Shown: positions 8,527-17,138 of the stretch, piece after piece
How the letters are laid out: the number at the start of each line of letters is the position of its first letter
How positions within the stretch are numbered: position 1 is the stretch's first letter
Source of the DNA: Limnobacter olei
Lineage (GTDB): Bacteria > Pseudomonadota > Gammaproteobacteria > Burkholderiales > Burkholderiaceae_B
Assembly: GCF_029087225.1 (NCBI RefSeq)
Contig: NZ_JARFJD010000009.1
Coordinates: 62,001 to 126,000, forward strand
DNA length: 64,000 nt
Direction of reading: 5' to 3'
Notes under the pieces: model-generated
The model's database searches: none
What the model saw: only the letters and a program-made list of their open reading frames with translations
Told to the model about the DNA's origin: nothing
Made by a program: the position numbers and the translations under genes

Positions 8527-10514
8527 TCGCGTTGATATCCCAGTTCAGTTTGGCCTTGGCCACCGTGTTGGCCTTGTTTGGCGCAGTCGCTGGTTTCGCC
8601 GCAGTGCGCGGGGTGTATAGCCATGCTCCGGCAGTCCCTTTGTTGAACTCGATCCAACGCAATGTGCTGCTGGTCTCTGGGCTCGTCGGTATTGCCTTTT
8701 TTGGTTTGGTCTGTTCCTTTGTGATCAGCGACTTTTCAGTTCGCAATGTGGCTGAAAATTCCAACCTGGCGCTGCCGGTTTTTTACAAGGTGGCCGCAAG
8801 TTGGGGCTCTCATGAAGGCTCGTTTTTGCTGTGGGTGCTTATGTTTGCGGGTTGGACCCAAGCCGTGGCCTGGGCCAAATTTGAAGTGTCGGCTTGTTTC
8901 AAAGTGCGCGTACTGGCCACCTTGCAATTGGTGCTGGTGGGTTTTCTGCTTTATTTGTTAATTGCCAGCAATCCCTTTGAATACCTGTACCCCACACCCG
9001 TCGACGGGCGAGACCTGAACCCGCTGCTGCAAGACATCGGCATGATCATTCATCCGCCCCTGTTGTACATGGGTTATGTGGGCTTCGCAGTAACCTTTGC
9101 CTTCGCAGTGGCTGGTTTGCTGGAGGGCCGATTCGACATGACCTGGGCGCGCTGGAGTCGCCCCTGGACCAATGTGGCGTGGGCGTTTCTGACCATGGGT
9201 ATTGCCTTGGGAAGCTGGTGGGCTTACCGGGAACTGGGTTGGGGTGGTTGGTGGTTTTGGGACCCGGTCGAAAATGCATCTTTGATGCCTTGGCTGGCGG
9301 GTACCGCGCTTATTCACTCACTTGCTGTTTCAGAAAAACGCGGTGCTCTGAAAAGCTGGACCTTGCTTCTGGCGCTCACCACCTTTGCCTTGTCCCTGCT
9401 GGGTACATTTCTGGTTCGCTCGGGTGTGCTTACCTCGGTGCATGCTTTCGCAACAGACCCTGAACGTGGCGTGTTCATTCTCGCCTTGTTGTTTATTGTG
9501 GTGGGCGCTTCTTACATTTTGTATGCGCTTAAAACAGGTGAGGTGGGGCAGGGTGGCAATTTCAAGGCCACTGGTCGTGAGTCGCTGTTGCTGTCCAACA
9601 ATGTGCTCATGAGCGCTGCCTTGGTGGCCGTCATGTTGGGTACGCTTTACCCCTTGGTGGTCGAGGTGATCGGCGGGCGGAAAATGTCAGTGGGGCAGCC
9701 TTATTTTGAAGCCATGTTTGCACCCATTCTATTGCCCGCGGTGTTGCTCATGGCCTTGGGCCCCGATTCGCGCTGGCGCGAAACCTCGTTGGCGCAATAC
9801 ATCAAGCCCGGGGCCGTAGCGCTTGCTGTTGCCGCGCTGGTGTTGTTGGGAGCAGCGCTGTTCAACGGCTATTTCAGCCTGTTGTGGGCTGTGGGTGTGG
9901 TGTGTGCAGTGTTCATGGCGGTGGCCACGCTGGCTCATGCTGCGGTGGCCACGCGCAAAGCAGGGGCAAGCATTCCTGAAAGTGGTTTGCTGTATCGAAT
10001 TCGCCGTTTGTCCCTTTCTTATTGGGGTATGGTGCTTGCGCATTTGGGTGTGGCCGTGTTTGTGGTGGGTGTCAGTTGGGTAAAAACCTTCGAGACTGAA
10101 ACCGATGCCGTGCTCAAGCCAGGAGAAATTTCTGAAATTGGCCCATGGCGAGTTACGTTCATTGGTGTTGATTCTGTGCAAAGGCAAAACCATGTGGCTG
10201 CTCTGGGCGTGTTCGAGTTAACGCGTGGTGATGGCACGGTGATCCACTTGCTGGAACCCGAGAAGCGTCGCTACCAAAGTTCAGAGCAAATCATGACTGA
10301 GGCAGCCATTCACAGTGATTGGTTCTCCGACGTGTACATCGGCCTTGGCGATGCAGTTCAAAGCAGTTCAAACTCCGGGGCGTGGGGCGTGCGCCTGTAT
10401 TACAAGCCATTGATCAACCTGATTTGGTGGGGTTGTGCCTTGATGGCACTGGGTGGTTTGCTTACCGTGTTTGATCGCCGTTACCGGCCCAGAAAGAATG
10501 CGGTGGCGGCATGA
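8523..10514 (+). CDS. ccmF: Haem lyase subunit CcmF
   Basis: A 663-residue polytopic membrane protein of normal CcmF length. The tryptophan-rich WWD haem-handling motif is GWWFWDPVENAS at about residues 240-252. Conserved periplasmic histidines appear in IHPPLLYMGY and IHSLAVSEKR. CcmF takes haem from CcmE, reduces it and joins it to apocytochrome c together with CcmH/CcmI. The GTG start overlaps the ccmE stop (GTGA), and the stop overlaps ccmG (ATGA), indicating tight translational coupling. Confidence 0.95.
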   Translation: MIALISQFSLALATVLALFGAVAGFAAVRGVYSHAPAVPLLNSIQRNVLLVSGLVGIAFFGLVCSFVISDFSVRNVAENSNLALPVFYKVAASWGSHEGSFLLWVLMFAGWTQAVAWAKFEVSACFKVRVLATLQLVLVGFLLYLLIASNPFEYLYPTPVDGRDLNPLLQDIGMIIHPPLLYMGYVGFAVTFAFAVAGLLEGRFDMTWARWSRPWTNVAWAFLTMGIALGSWWAYRELGWGGWWFWDPVENASLMPWLAGTALIHSLAVSEKRGALKSWTLLLALTTFALSLLGTFLVRSGVLTSVHAFATDPERGVFILALLFIVVGASYILYALKTGEVGQGGNFKATGRESLLLSNNVLMSAALVAVMLGTLYPLVVEVIGGRKMSVGQPYFEAMFAPILLPAVLLMALGPDSRWRETSLAQYIKPGAVALAVAALVLLGAALFNGYFSLLWAVGVVCAVFMAVATLAHAAVATRKAGASIPESGLLYRIRRLSLSYWGMVLAHLGVAVFVVGVSWVKTFETETDAVLKPGEISEIGPWRVTFIGVDSVQRQNHVAALGVFELTRGDGTVIHLLEPEKRRYQSSEQIMTEAAIHSDWFSDVYIGLGDAVQSSSNSGAWGVRLYYKPLINLIWWGCALMALGGLLTVFDRRYRPRKNAVAA

Positions 10515-11080
10515 TCAAGAAACGCTTGCGCCTGTATTTGCCAATTTTGGTTTTGTTGTTTTTGGGTGTGTTTTTGCTGCGCGGTTTGTGGCTTGACCCC
10601 AAGAAATTACCCTCGGCTTTGATTGGTAAGCCTGCACCTGCAGTCGTGTTGCCCGTGCTCAGCTTCAACGGGCCTGAAGCCGGTGCAGCGCAAATTGCCG
10701 ACATTCAAACACTGCAAAGTATTGATGCCTTGAAAGGCCAGCCTTGGGTACTGAATGTGTTCGCATCGTGGTGCCAGGCTTGCTTGGTGGAGCACCCGCA
10801 TTTCATTGCTTTGGCAAAACAGAAGAAAATCAAGTTGGTGGGTTTGGCCTACAAAGACGACCTGGCCAACACCCGCCGTTGGCTGGCGCAATACGGTAAT
10901 CCTTATGACTTGATCCTGATAGACCAGCAAGGCCAGTACGGCATTGAGTTGGGTGTGTATGGCGTGCCCGAAACTTTTTTAATGAGCGCCAACAACACCA
11001 TTATTCACAAACAAGTGGGGCCAATTCCCGTTGATTATTTCGACAGCATGGCACTGCCCGCAATAGAGGCTTCCCGATGA
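10511..11080 (+). CDS. ccmG: Periplasmic thioredoxin CcmG/DsbE
   Basis: A 189-residue membrane-anchored thioredoxin-fold protein: helix at about 9-27 and redox motif WCQAC with cysteines 88 and 91. Further conserved features are PWVLNVFASWC before the motif and the cis-proline segment YGVPET. CcmG keeps apocytochrome or CcmH cysteines reduced for haem attachment. The active-site dipeptide QA differs from the VPC/EPC/PTC forms more usual in CcmG. It overlaps ccmF and ccmH by four bases each. Confidence 0.92.
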   Translation: MIKKRLRLYLPILVLLFLGVFLLRGLWLDPKKLPSALIGKPAPAVVLPVLSFNGPEAGAAQIADIQTLQSIDALKGQPWVLNVFASWCQACLVEHPHFIALAKQKKIKLVGLAYKDDLANTRRWLAQYGNPYDLILIDQQGQYGIELGVYGVPETFLMSANNTIIHKQVGPIPVDYFDSMALPAIEASR

Positions 11081-11493
11081 ATGTGAATGACCTGAATGCA
11101 GCAGAGAAAGAACAGTACAAAGAAGTGGCCAGCGAGTTGCGTTGCTTGGTGTGCCAGAACCAGTCGCTGGCTGATTCTCATGCCTCTTTGGCAGTCGATT
11201 TGAAAGACAAAATTGCCGAGCAAATTCGTGCTGGCAAAACCAACGAGGAAATTAAAAGCTACATGCAGGATCGCTATGGCGAGTTTGTGATCTACAAGCC
11301 CGCTTACAGCATGGAAAATGCGGTGCTGTGGTTGGGGCCTTTTGTGGTGTTGCTTATTGCCGTGGTGCTGGCGCGCAAGGTTGGCAAGGGCTACAAAATA
11401 CCCAAAAATGAAATGCCCCCTACCATGGCTGGCGACAGTGACTGGGCCGAAAAACTCTACGACGACGCAAGAAAGCGCGAAGCGAAGAAATAA
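11077..11493 (+). CDS. ccmH: Cytochrome c maturation protein CcmH, no visible signal peptide
   Basis: A 138-residue protein with the CcmH redox motif RCLVCQNQ (C23, C26), the downstream family segment (YGEFVIYKP) and a C-terminal membrane helix (about 85-103). CcmH takes part in reducing apocytochrome c and in the haem lyase complex. Family members usually start with a cleaved signal sequence of about 20 residues; here the ATG overlapping the ccmG stop leads straight into MNVNDLNAAEKEQYKE. The upstream in-frame codons, back to a TGA near 11032, contain no ATG, GTG or TTG start and no hydrophobic run. A non-canonical export route or a sequence error near the start are the two explanations. It is the last ccm gene and is followed by a terminator. 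Confidence 0.88.
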   Translation: MNVNDLNAAEKEQYKEVASELRCLVCQNQSLADSHASLAVDLKDKIAEQIRAGKTNEEIKSYMQDRYGEFVIYKPAYSMENAVLWLGPFVVLLIAVVLARKVGKGYKIPKNEMPPTMAGDSDWAEKLYDDARKREAKK

Positions 11494-11530
11494 AAAACCG
11501 AACCCGGTTCACCCAAAGTTCGGTTTTTTA
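11492..11530. terminator. Bidirectional terminator between ccmH and ettA
   Basis: AAAAAACCGAAC pairs perfectly with GTTCGGTTTTTT around a 14-base loop. Flanking A and T runs make it usable from both converging genes. Confidence 0.85.
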
Positions 11531-11547
11531 CATCAATCCAAAAACCC

Positions 11548-13209
11548 TCACTTCAAAGGCTTGTAACGCACTCGCTTCGGCCGCGCACCTTCTTCACCCA
11601 GCCGCTTGATTTTGTCAGCTTCGTATTCCTGGAAGTTGCCATCAAAAAACACCCATTGCGAATCGCCTTCACAGGAAAGAATGTGTGTAGCAATACGGTC
11701 CAGGAACCAGCGGTCGTGCGATGTCACCAGCACAGTGCCCGCAAATTCCAGCAGCGCGTCTTCCAGCGAGCGCAGTGTTTCCACGTCCAGATCGTTGGAT
11801 GGTTCGTCCAGCAGCAACACGTTGCCGCCGGAAATCAGGGTTTTGGCCAAATGCAAGCGACCACGCTCACCACCTGACAAATTGCCAATCAGCTTTTGCT
11901 GGTCGCCACCCTTGAAGTTGAAGCGACCCAGGTAAGCGCGTGAGGGCATTTCAAACTTGCCCACGGTCAGAATGTCGGCACCATCGGCCACGCCATCGAA
12001 CACTGTTTTGTCGTTGGGCAGTGAATCGCGGGCCTGGTCAACCACTGCCATGCGCACAGTTGAGCCAACTTTGATTGAACCACTGGTGGGCTCTTCTTTG
12101 CCCGCAATCATTTTGAACAGGGTTGATTTACCCGCACCGTTGGGGCCGATTACACCCACAATTGCACCCGGTGGAATCTTGAAGCTGAGGTTGTCGATCA
12201 GCAAGCGGTCACCGAAGGCTTTGCTCACATTTTCAAACTCGATCACCTCATTGCCCAAGCGCTCGGCCACGGGAATAAAAATTTCCTGTGTCTCGTTGCG
12301 CTTCTGGTATTCGTGGCTAGACAATTCTTCAAAGCGTGCAATACGCGCTTTCGATTTCGCCTGGCGTCCTTTCGGGTTTTGGCGAACCCATTCCAGTTCT
12401 TTTTTCAAGGCTTTCTGGCGTGCGCTTTCGCTGCTTTCTTCTTGCTTTAAGCGATCTTGCTTTTGGTCCAGCCAGGAACTGTAATTGCCTTTCCATGGAA
12501 TGCCAGATCCACGGTCCAATTCCAAAATCCATTCGGCCGCATTGTCCAAAAAGTAGCGGTCGTGGGTTACGGCCACCACAGTACCTGGGAACTTGTGCAG
12601 GAACTGCTCAAGCCAGTGCACCGATTCAGCATCCAAGTGGTTGGTGGGTTCGTCCAGCAGCAACATGTCTGGTTTGCTCATCAGCAGGCGGCACAAGGCC
12701 ACACGGCGTTTCTCACCACCGGAAAGCGTGGCCACGCTGGCTTCCCAAGGGGGCAGGCGCAGTGAATCGGCTGCAATTTCCATCAGGTGTTCGGCATCGT
12801 TGCCCGCAGCGGCAATCACTGCTTCCCACTTGGCTTGTTCTTCAGCCAGTTTGTCGAAGTCTGCTTCAGGGTCGGCGTAGGCGGCGTAAATTTCCTCCAG
12901 CTTTTGCTGGGCCATGCCCAGTTCACCCAAACCTTCTTCAACGGCCTGGCGCACCGTGTGTTCGGGGTTCAGTTCGGGTTCCTGGCTCAAATACCCAATA
13001 TTCAAATTGGGCATGGGCACTGCTTCGCCTTCAATGTCTTTGTCCACACCAGCCATAATTTTCAGCAGGGTGGATTTGCCGGAGCCGTTCAAGCCCAGCA
13101 CACCAATTTTCGCGCCGGGGAAAAAGCTCAGCGAAATGTTCTTCAAAATCTGGCGCTTGGGGGGAACAATTTTCCCCACGCGGTTCATGCTGTAGACGTA
13201 CTGGGCCAT
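11548..13209 (-). CDS. ettA: ABC-F translation factor EttA
   Basis: A 553-residue soluble protein with two ABC ATPase cassettes and no membrane segment. Walker A motifs are GLNGSGKST (about 39-47) and GPNGAGKST (about 350). Both halves have LSGGE signatures and Walker B LLLDEP. The inter-domain linker holds the basic QNPKGRQAKSKAR stretch typical of EttA. EttA binds the ribosomal E site and gates entry into elongation according to the ATP/ADP ratio. It lies 38 bases after the flavoprotein gene on the same strand and ends at the shared terminator with ccmH. Confidence 0.95.
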   Translation of the reverse strand: MAQYVYSMNRVGKIVPPKRQILKNISLSFFPGAKIGVLGLNGSGKSTLLKIMAGVDKDIEGEAVPMPNLNIGYLSQEPELNPEHTVRQAVEEGLGELGMAQQKLEEIYAAYADPEADFDKLAEEQAKWEAVIAAAGNDAEHLMEIAADSLRLPPWEASVATLSGGEKRRVALCRLLMSKPDMLLLDEPTNHLDAESVHWLEQFLHKFPGTVVAVTHDRYFLDNAAEWILELDRGSGIPWKGNYSSWLDQKQDRLKQEESSESARQKALKKELEWVRQNPKGRQAKSKARIARFEELSSHEYQKRNETQEIFIPVAERLGNEVIEFENVSKAFGDRLLIDNLSFKIPPGAIVGVIGPNGAGKSTLFKMIAGKEEPTSGSIKVGSTVRMAVVDQARDSLPNDKTVFDGVADGADILTVGKFEMPSRAYLGRFNFKGGDQQKLIGNLSGGERGRLHLAKTLISGGNVLLLDEPSNDLDVETLRSLEDALLEFAGTVLVTSHDRWFLDRIATHILSCEGDSQWVFFDGNFQEYEADKIKRLGEEGARPKRVRYKPLK

Positions 13210-13247
13210 TCGGTTTCCAATTCAATAGGTTTAACGTTGCCGCAATT

Positions 13248-14390
13248 TTAAATCATCGCAGGCAGTTGGGGGGTTAAAGCTTGGCGTTCTTTGCTGGCCT
13301 CACCCAGCAAGGCCATGCCCAGCAGTGCACCGTCTTTGTTTTTGAACAAGGCTTTCACACCGTTGTCATCGGCTGTTATTTCCCATTCACCAACATGCTC
13401 GGGCAGGGGTGGGTTCACCACCGCAGGGCAATCGGGCGTTTTAATGCTGACTGGCATCGCAGGGAATTTGATTTCAGTGGGCTTGCCTGCAAGGGTTTGC
13501 GCCATGGCGCGTGCGGCTTGCATCACGGGCATAATGTACGGCAACACGAACTTGCCCAGGTATTCGGCGCAGTCGCCCAAAGCGTAAATGTTGTTCTTGC
13601 TGGTTTGGCCAAGGCCGTTCACCACGATGCCGCGCGCCACTGTAATGCCCGCATTTTCGGCCAGTGCAGTGCGTGGCTTCAAACCGACGGCAGATAACAC
13701 CAAATCGGCTTGGGTTGTTTCGCCGGTGGAATCAGTCAGTGTGTAGCCAGCCCTGCTCTTCACGATGCTGTTTACAGTACGACCCAGTTTCCAGCTCACG
13801 CCTTTTTCGGCTAGTTTGTTTTGCATGAAGGTACTGGCTTGTTCAGGCAGTAGGCGGGCCAGGGGACGGTCTGCCAAGTCAAACACCGTGGTGTGAATAT
13901 CCGCCTTCAGCAAATCGTTGGCAAATTCGCAACCGATCAAGCCCGCACCCAACACGGCTACTTCTTTCTTGCCATCCAGCAGTTTTCGAAATTCTGCATA
14001 ATCATTCAAGTCATTCACGCTGATTACGTCGCTTGCGCCATCGCCTTCAATCGGAAGTTTGATGGTGTCGGCACCCAGAGCCAATACCAAGTTGTCGTAG
14101 CTGAACTCGCCTGCGCTGCTTGTCAGTCTGCGCGATTCGGCATCCACCGCGCTCACGGTGGCGTTGGGCACCAGTTCAACTTTCTGTTGTTCGGCAAATT
14201 TTGCAGCAGGCGTCATCACCAGGCTCTCGGCTGTTTTGCCACTGGCCAGCGCATTGCTCAACATGGGCTTGGAGTAAAAGTCACCGCTGTCTGCGGTGAT
14301 CAGCCGAATCTCCGCCTCGGGGTCGGCTTTGCGAAGTTCTCGAACCAAGGTCCAGGCGGCCACGCCGCTGCCAATGATGGTGGTGTTCAT
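13248..14390 (-). CDS. Rubredoxin reductase-like FAD/NAD(P)-dependent oxidoreductase
   Basis: A 380-residue flavoprotein. The N-terminal FAD-binding motif is IIGSGVAAWTLVREL, a second dinucleotide-binding motif for NAD(P)H is VLGAGLIGCEFA (about 146-157), and the FAD motif NNIYALGDCAEY lies near residue 265. Order and length match rubredoxin-NAD(+) reductases of the AlkT/RubB type, which pass electrons from NADH to rubredoxin. No rubredoxin gene is adjacent, so the electron acceptor is unknown. An ATAG-N7-CTAT element lies 34-48 bases upstream of the start and could be an OxyR site. Confidence 0.8.
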   Translation of the reverse strand: MNTTIIGSGVAAWTLVRELRKADPEAEIRLITADSGDFYSKPMLSNALASGKTAESLVMTPAAKFAEQQKVELVPNATVSAVDAESRRLTSSAGEFSYDNLVLALGADTIKLPIEGDGASDVISVNDLNDYAEFRKLLDGKKEVAVLGAGLIGCEFANDLLKADIHTTVFDLADRPLARLLPEQASTFMQNKLAEKGVSWKLGRTVNSIVKSRAGYTLTDSTGETTQADLVLSAVGLKPRTALAENAGITVARGIVVNGLGQTSKNNIYALGDCAEYLGKFVLPYIMPVMQAARAMAQTLAGKPTEIKFPAMPVSIKTPDCPAVVNPPLPEHVGEWEITADDNGVKALFKNKDGALLGMALLGEASKERQALTPQLPAMI

Positions 14391-14423
14391 AGTGTTAATC
14401 CTGTGTGTTGCACGTGAGTTTCA

Positions 14424-14438
14424 ATAGTCAATTTCTAT
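14424..14438. promoter_or_regulatory. OxyR/LysR-type box candidate upstream of the flavoprotein gene
   Basis: ATAG-N7-CTAT is an inverted repeat with the geometry of the OxyR core site and the general LysR-type T-N11-A rule. It is centred about 41 bases upstream of the flavoprotein start codon, in the divergent intergenic region. Confidence 0.3.
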
Positions 14439-14651
14439 AATTGAAGCTTATTAATCACGAATCGCTATCGTAAACGTTGAGTATTGGCATTGTAAGCGGA
14501 ATCCAAATGTATACGGCTGTTTACCAAACAGAGTGGCATTGGTTAAGATGCGCGTAGACATTCGATTTTCAAGCCATATTCTCAGGTAGGCTTGCTACAT
14601 TCCTTTATTATCAAACGACTTCTACACAATACACATCAAAGGGAGACAACT

Positions 14652-15491
14652 TTGAGTACATTTGATCGCATCGGCACTTCTCGTTTTATCAAAACCGCGG
14701 CCTTGGCTTTGTCAGTGACTGTTTTGGCCGCTTGCGGATCAATCACAGGCGTCAAAGACATTCCCGAGTACCTCGATTCTGATTTCGAGCATGTGGGTCC
14801 GCGTGATTTCATCACCAATATCGATCTGGCCCGCATCAAGCTGGGCATGTCGCCGCTTCAGGTCCAAAACCGATTGGGCATGCCCATGTTGAGCGCGAAA
14901 GATCAAGACGATCGCTGGGACTATGTGTTGAAAAAAGGCCAGGGAGCCAGCGAAGAGTTTGTGCCCTATGCGGTTTACTTCAAAGATCAAAAAGTGGTGC
15001 GTTTGGCGCCATTGACGCCACCGCCCGCACCTGTGGCTGAAGCTCCTGCCGAGGCGCCGGTAGTTGATGCGTCTGCTGTTGCAGCGCCTGAGGCCAGCGC
15101 TGGCGAAGTCATGGCCCCAGAACCCAGTTTGGCTGTTGGCGCCGATGTGGGCGATGCGGCTGCCATTAACGACATGTTGAGCAACTGGGCTGCCGCCTGG
15201 TCGTCTAAAGATGCAAACGGGTATCTCGGTTTTTATGCCAGCACTTTTGAGCATGGAAAGAAATCTCGTGCTGCTTGGGAAAGCCAGCGTCGTGCACGCT
15301 TGTCTGATAAAGAAACAATTTCTGTCAGCGTGTCCGATGTGCAAATTGACGTTCAGTCCGAGGCCTTGGCCACTGTCAAGTTCAAGCAAGAGTATTCATC
15401 AAATCGCTACAACGACTCAGGCATTAAAGTTTTGACTCTGTCCAAAGCCAGTGGTGCTTGGAAAATTCAACGCGAAGAATTTCAGAAGTAA
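14652..15491 (+). CDS. Lipoprotein with BamE-like and NTF2-like (Cds6-type) domains
   Basis: A 279-residue protein starting at TTG 14652, placed six bases after GGGAG. The signal sequence ends in a lipobox, LAAC (Cys about 29). Residues 35-120 look like a BamE/SmpA-type domain (IKLGMSPLQVQNRLGMP, then a WDY and FKDQKVVRL strand). An Ala/Pro/Glu linker follows (about 125-170), then an NTF2-fold domain (AINDMLSNWAAAWSSKDANGYL... KIQREEF) of the kind found at the C-terminus of cell-envelope proteins such as Cds6. A role in outer-membrane or peptidoglycan upkeep is inferred. It stands alone between two promoter/terminator boundaries. A TTG 60 bases upstream would add an unlikely extension. Confidence 0.7.
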   Translation: MSTFDRIGTSRFIKTAALALSVTVLAACGSITGVKDIPEYLDSDFEHVGPRDFITNIDLARIKLGMSPLQVQNRLGMPMLSAKDQDDRWDYVLKKGQGASEEFVPYAVYFKDQKVVRLAPLTPPPAPVAEAPAEAPVVDASAVAAPEASAGEVMAPEPSLAVGADVGDAAAINDMLSNWAAAWSSKDANGYLGFYASTFEHGKKSRAAWESQRRARLSDKETISVSVSDVQIDVQSEALATVKFKQEYSSNRYNDSGIKVLTLSKASGAWKIQREEFQK

Positions 15492-15505
15492 TTTTTGAAC
15501 CAAAG

Positions 15506-15543
15506 AAAAACCCCTTGCTGCATTAAGCAGTAAGGGGTTTATT
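15506..15543. terminator. Bidirectional terminator after the BamE-like lipoprotein gene
   Basis: AAACCCCTTGCTGC and GCAGTAAGGGGTTT form a 14-base stem with one mismatch and a five-base loop. It serves the lipoprotein gene and the converging gene at 15565-16620. Confidence 0.85.
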
Positions 15544-15564
15544 TATTGAATCTGCAAGAAAAAG

Positions 15565-16620
15565 TTACTGTTCGAAAATCTGGATTTTTCCGCAACCATC
15601 CAAACGTTCGACCAAATCGCTGCCCATCAGCTTCGATGGTGTGTAGGCACCGCCAGCAACATTCTTTTCCATCAAGATGAAGCTGGCCACTGCCAGCGAT
15701 CCCATCACGGTCAAAGAATATCCATTGGCAGTTTTTACCCGGGCAACCACCTTTTTACCTTCGGCATTCGTGGCTTCGCCCCACACATACGCAGGCATTT
15801 TGGCGCGTTGTTCTTCGTTGGGACCTTCTACTTTCGCAGCCTGTTTTTTCAGAATTCCCTGAACCAGAGACATGCCCAGAATAGGGCGGGCCAGGTTTGC
15901 AGCACGCATCATCCGTACCGATTTCGGTGAGGAAGGAATGTACACCTCAATATTGCGAATGCCGGTGCTGTGGAATGCAGTGGACACGTCGCCCCAGGGA
16001 ATCGTGACCGCAAATTTGGTGCCGTTGCCAAAATTGATTTCGCGAGTGCTGTAGCCCAAGCCCACTGCCTTGATTTCACCTTCTTCACGAATGCGGCCGC
16101 CCAGCTTCATGGCCTCGACGGTGGTTTTCGCAGTGCCTGCTGACAAGCCACTGCGGGAATCAAAACCCAGGGCCAGGTGTGTGGCATCAGGCAATAACTC
16201 ATGCAGGCGGGCAGCCACGCAATCGGTTGGAATCACATCGAAGCCAACACCCGGACACAGCACAATTTTTTGTTTGCGTGCCTTGCCGCTGAGCGACTGG
16301 GCGAGTTCGAACACCGAGATTTCACCGGTGATGTCAAGGTAGTGTGTTTTGGTTTGCAGGCAAGCCATCATCATCGGCTCGGCTGTTTCTGAAAAAGGGC
16401 CTGCGCAATGCAAAACCAGGTCAACTTCATTCAAGCCTTCAAGCACTGCGGCTTCATCACTCAACGAGAAGACACGACTTGGCAAGCTTAGTTTGTTGGC
16501 CAAGGCGGTCACTGCCGCTTCATTGCGGCCAGCCAGAATGGGGCGCATGCCGCGTTTGGCCGCTTCACGTGCAATCATTTCACCGGTGTAACCATTGGCA
16601 CCGTAAATCATCCAGGGCAT
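15565..16620 (-). CDS. Saccharopine dehydrogenase-like / trans-acting enoyl reductase family protein
   Basis: A 351-residue protein with an N-terminal Rossmann motif (IYGANGYTGEMIARE) and the family pattern LVLHCAGPFSE...YLDITGE. It matches the saccharopine dehydrogenase-like family that includes the mycobacterial trans-acting enoyl reductases. The C-terminal half carries a weakly hydrophobic stretch (SLAVASFILM), compatible with membrane contact. True saccharopine dehydrogenase activity is unlikely from this context; reduction of a lipid-like substrate is a reasonable guess. It follows the SRPBCC gene by 53 bases, with an intercistronic hairpin in the gap. Confidence 0.7.
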   Translation of the reverse strand: MPWMIYGANGYTGEMIAREAAKRGMRPILAGRNEAAVTALANKLSLPSRVFSLSDEAAVLEGLNEVDLVLHCAGPFSETAEPMMMACLQTKTHYLDITGEISVFELAQSLSGKARKQKIVLCPGVGFDVIPTDCVAARLHELLPDATHLALGFDSRSGLSAGTAKTTVEAMKLGGRIREEGEIKAVGLGYSTREINFGNGTKFAVTIPWGDVSTAFHSTGIRNIEVYIPSSPKSVRMMRAANLARPILGMSLVQGILKKQAAKVEGPNEEQRAKMPAYVWGEATNAEGKKVVARVKTANGYSLTVMGSLAVASFILMEKNVAGGAYTPSKLMGSDLVERLDGCGKIQIFEQ

Positions 16621-16640
16621 TGCGTCTCCTAAAGCGCTTT

Positions 16641-16660
16641 GGAGCCCTTAATCGGGCTCC
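16641..16660. other. Intercistronic hairpin between the SRPBCC and reductase genes
   Basis: GGAGCCC and GGGCTCC form a perfect seven-base stem with a six-base loop. Read on the minus strand no T run follows, so it is more likely an mRNA-processing or stability element than a terminator. Confidence 0.4.
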
Positions 16661-16673
16661 CTTGTTGTTTTGT

Positions 16674-17138
16674 TCAAGATTCCAGTTTGGCTTTCACGCG
16701 GTCTAGAAACGTTCCAACCTGTGCATCGAATTCCGATTTCACGATACCTTCCGCAATCCCTTTCATCAGGCGGGGCACCGGCATTTCGAACTCGCCAGTT
16801 GAGCGGAACGAGATTGTACATGCCTTGGGGCTGTCTTCCTTAATCACCCAACCGCCAGCCACAGTGGCATTGCCTTCGCCCGGAACGGGGTTCCAGTCAA
16901 TCTTCGATTTGCCATCGTTGGTGTACTTCACCGCGTACTTCACCTGATGGGAAATACCTGCTGCGCCAATCTTCGCCATTTCCCAGCGCCACACTGCATC
17001 GCCCAGGTCAACAATCTTGTCCAGCTTCGGAAACAGGGCCACGGTGTCGGCAACATCAGCCAACTGGTCAAATGCTTTCTTGGCACTGCAGGCCACTTTG
17101 AACGACTTTTCGATTTTCACATTCACGTTAACTGCCAT
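16674..17138 (-). CDS. SRPBCC (START-like) family protein
   Basis: A 154-residue soluble protein with the SRPBCC layout: an N-terminal strand (VNVKIEKSFKVACSAKKAFDQLADV), a central beta sheet with Trp residues (VWRWEMAKIG, GGWVIKED) and a long C-terminal helix (about 120-152). The fold binds hydrophobic ligands; the ligand here is unknown. AGCGAGGG upstream of the ATG is a good ribosome-binding site. It is the first gene of a two-gene minus-strand unit with the saccharopine-dehydrogenase-like protein and is divergent from fadE, which hints at lipid metabolism. Confidence 0.65.
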   Translation of the reverse strand: MAVNVNVKIEKSFKVACSAKKAFDQLADVADTVALFPKLDKIVDLGDAVWRWEMAKIGAAGISHQVKYAVKYTNDGKSKIDWNPVPGEGNATVAGGWVIKEDSPKACTISFRSTGEFEMPVPRLMKGIAEGIVKSEFDAQVGTFLDRVKAKLES

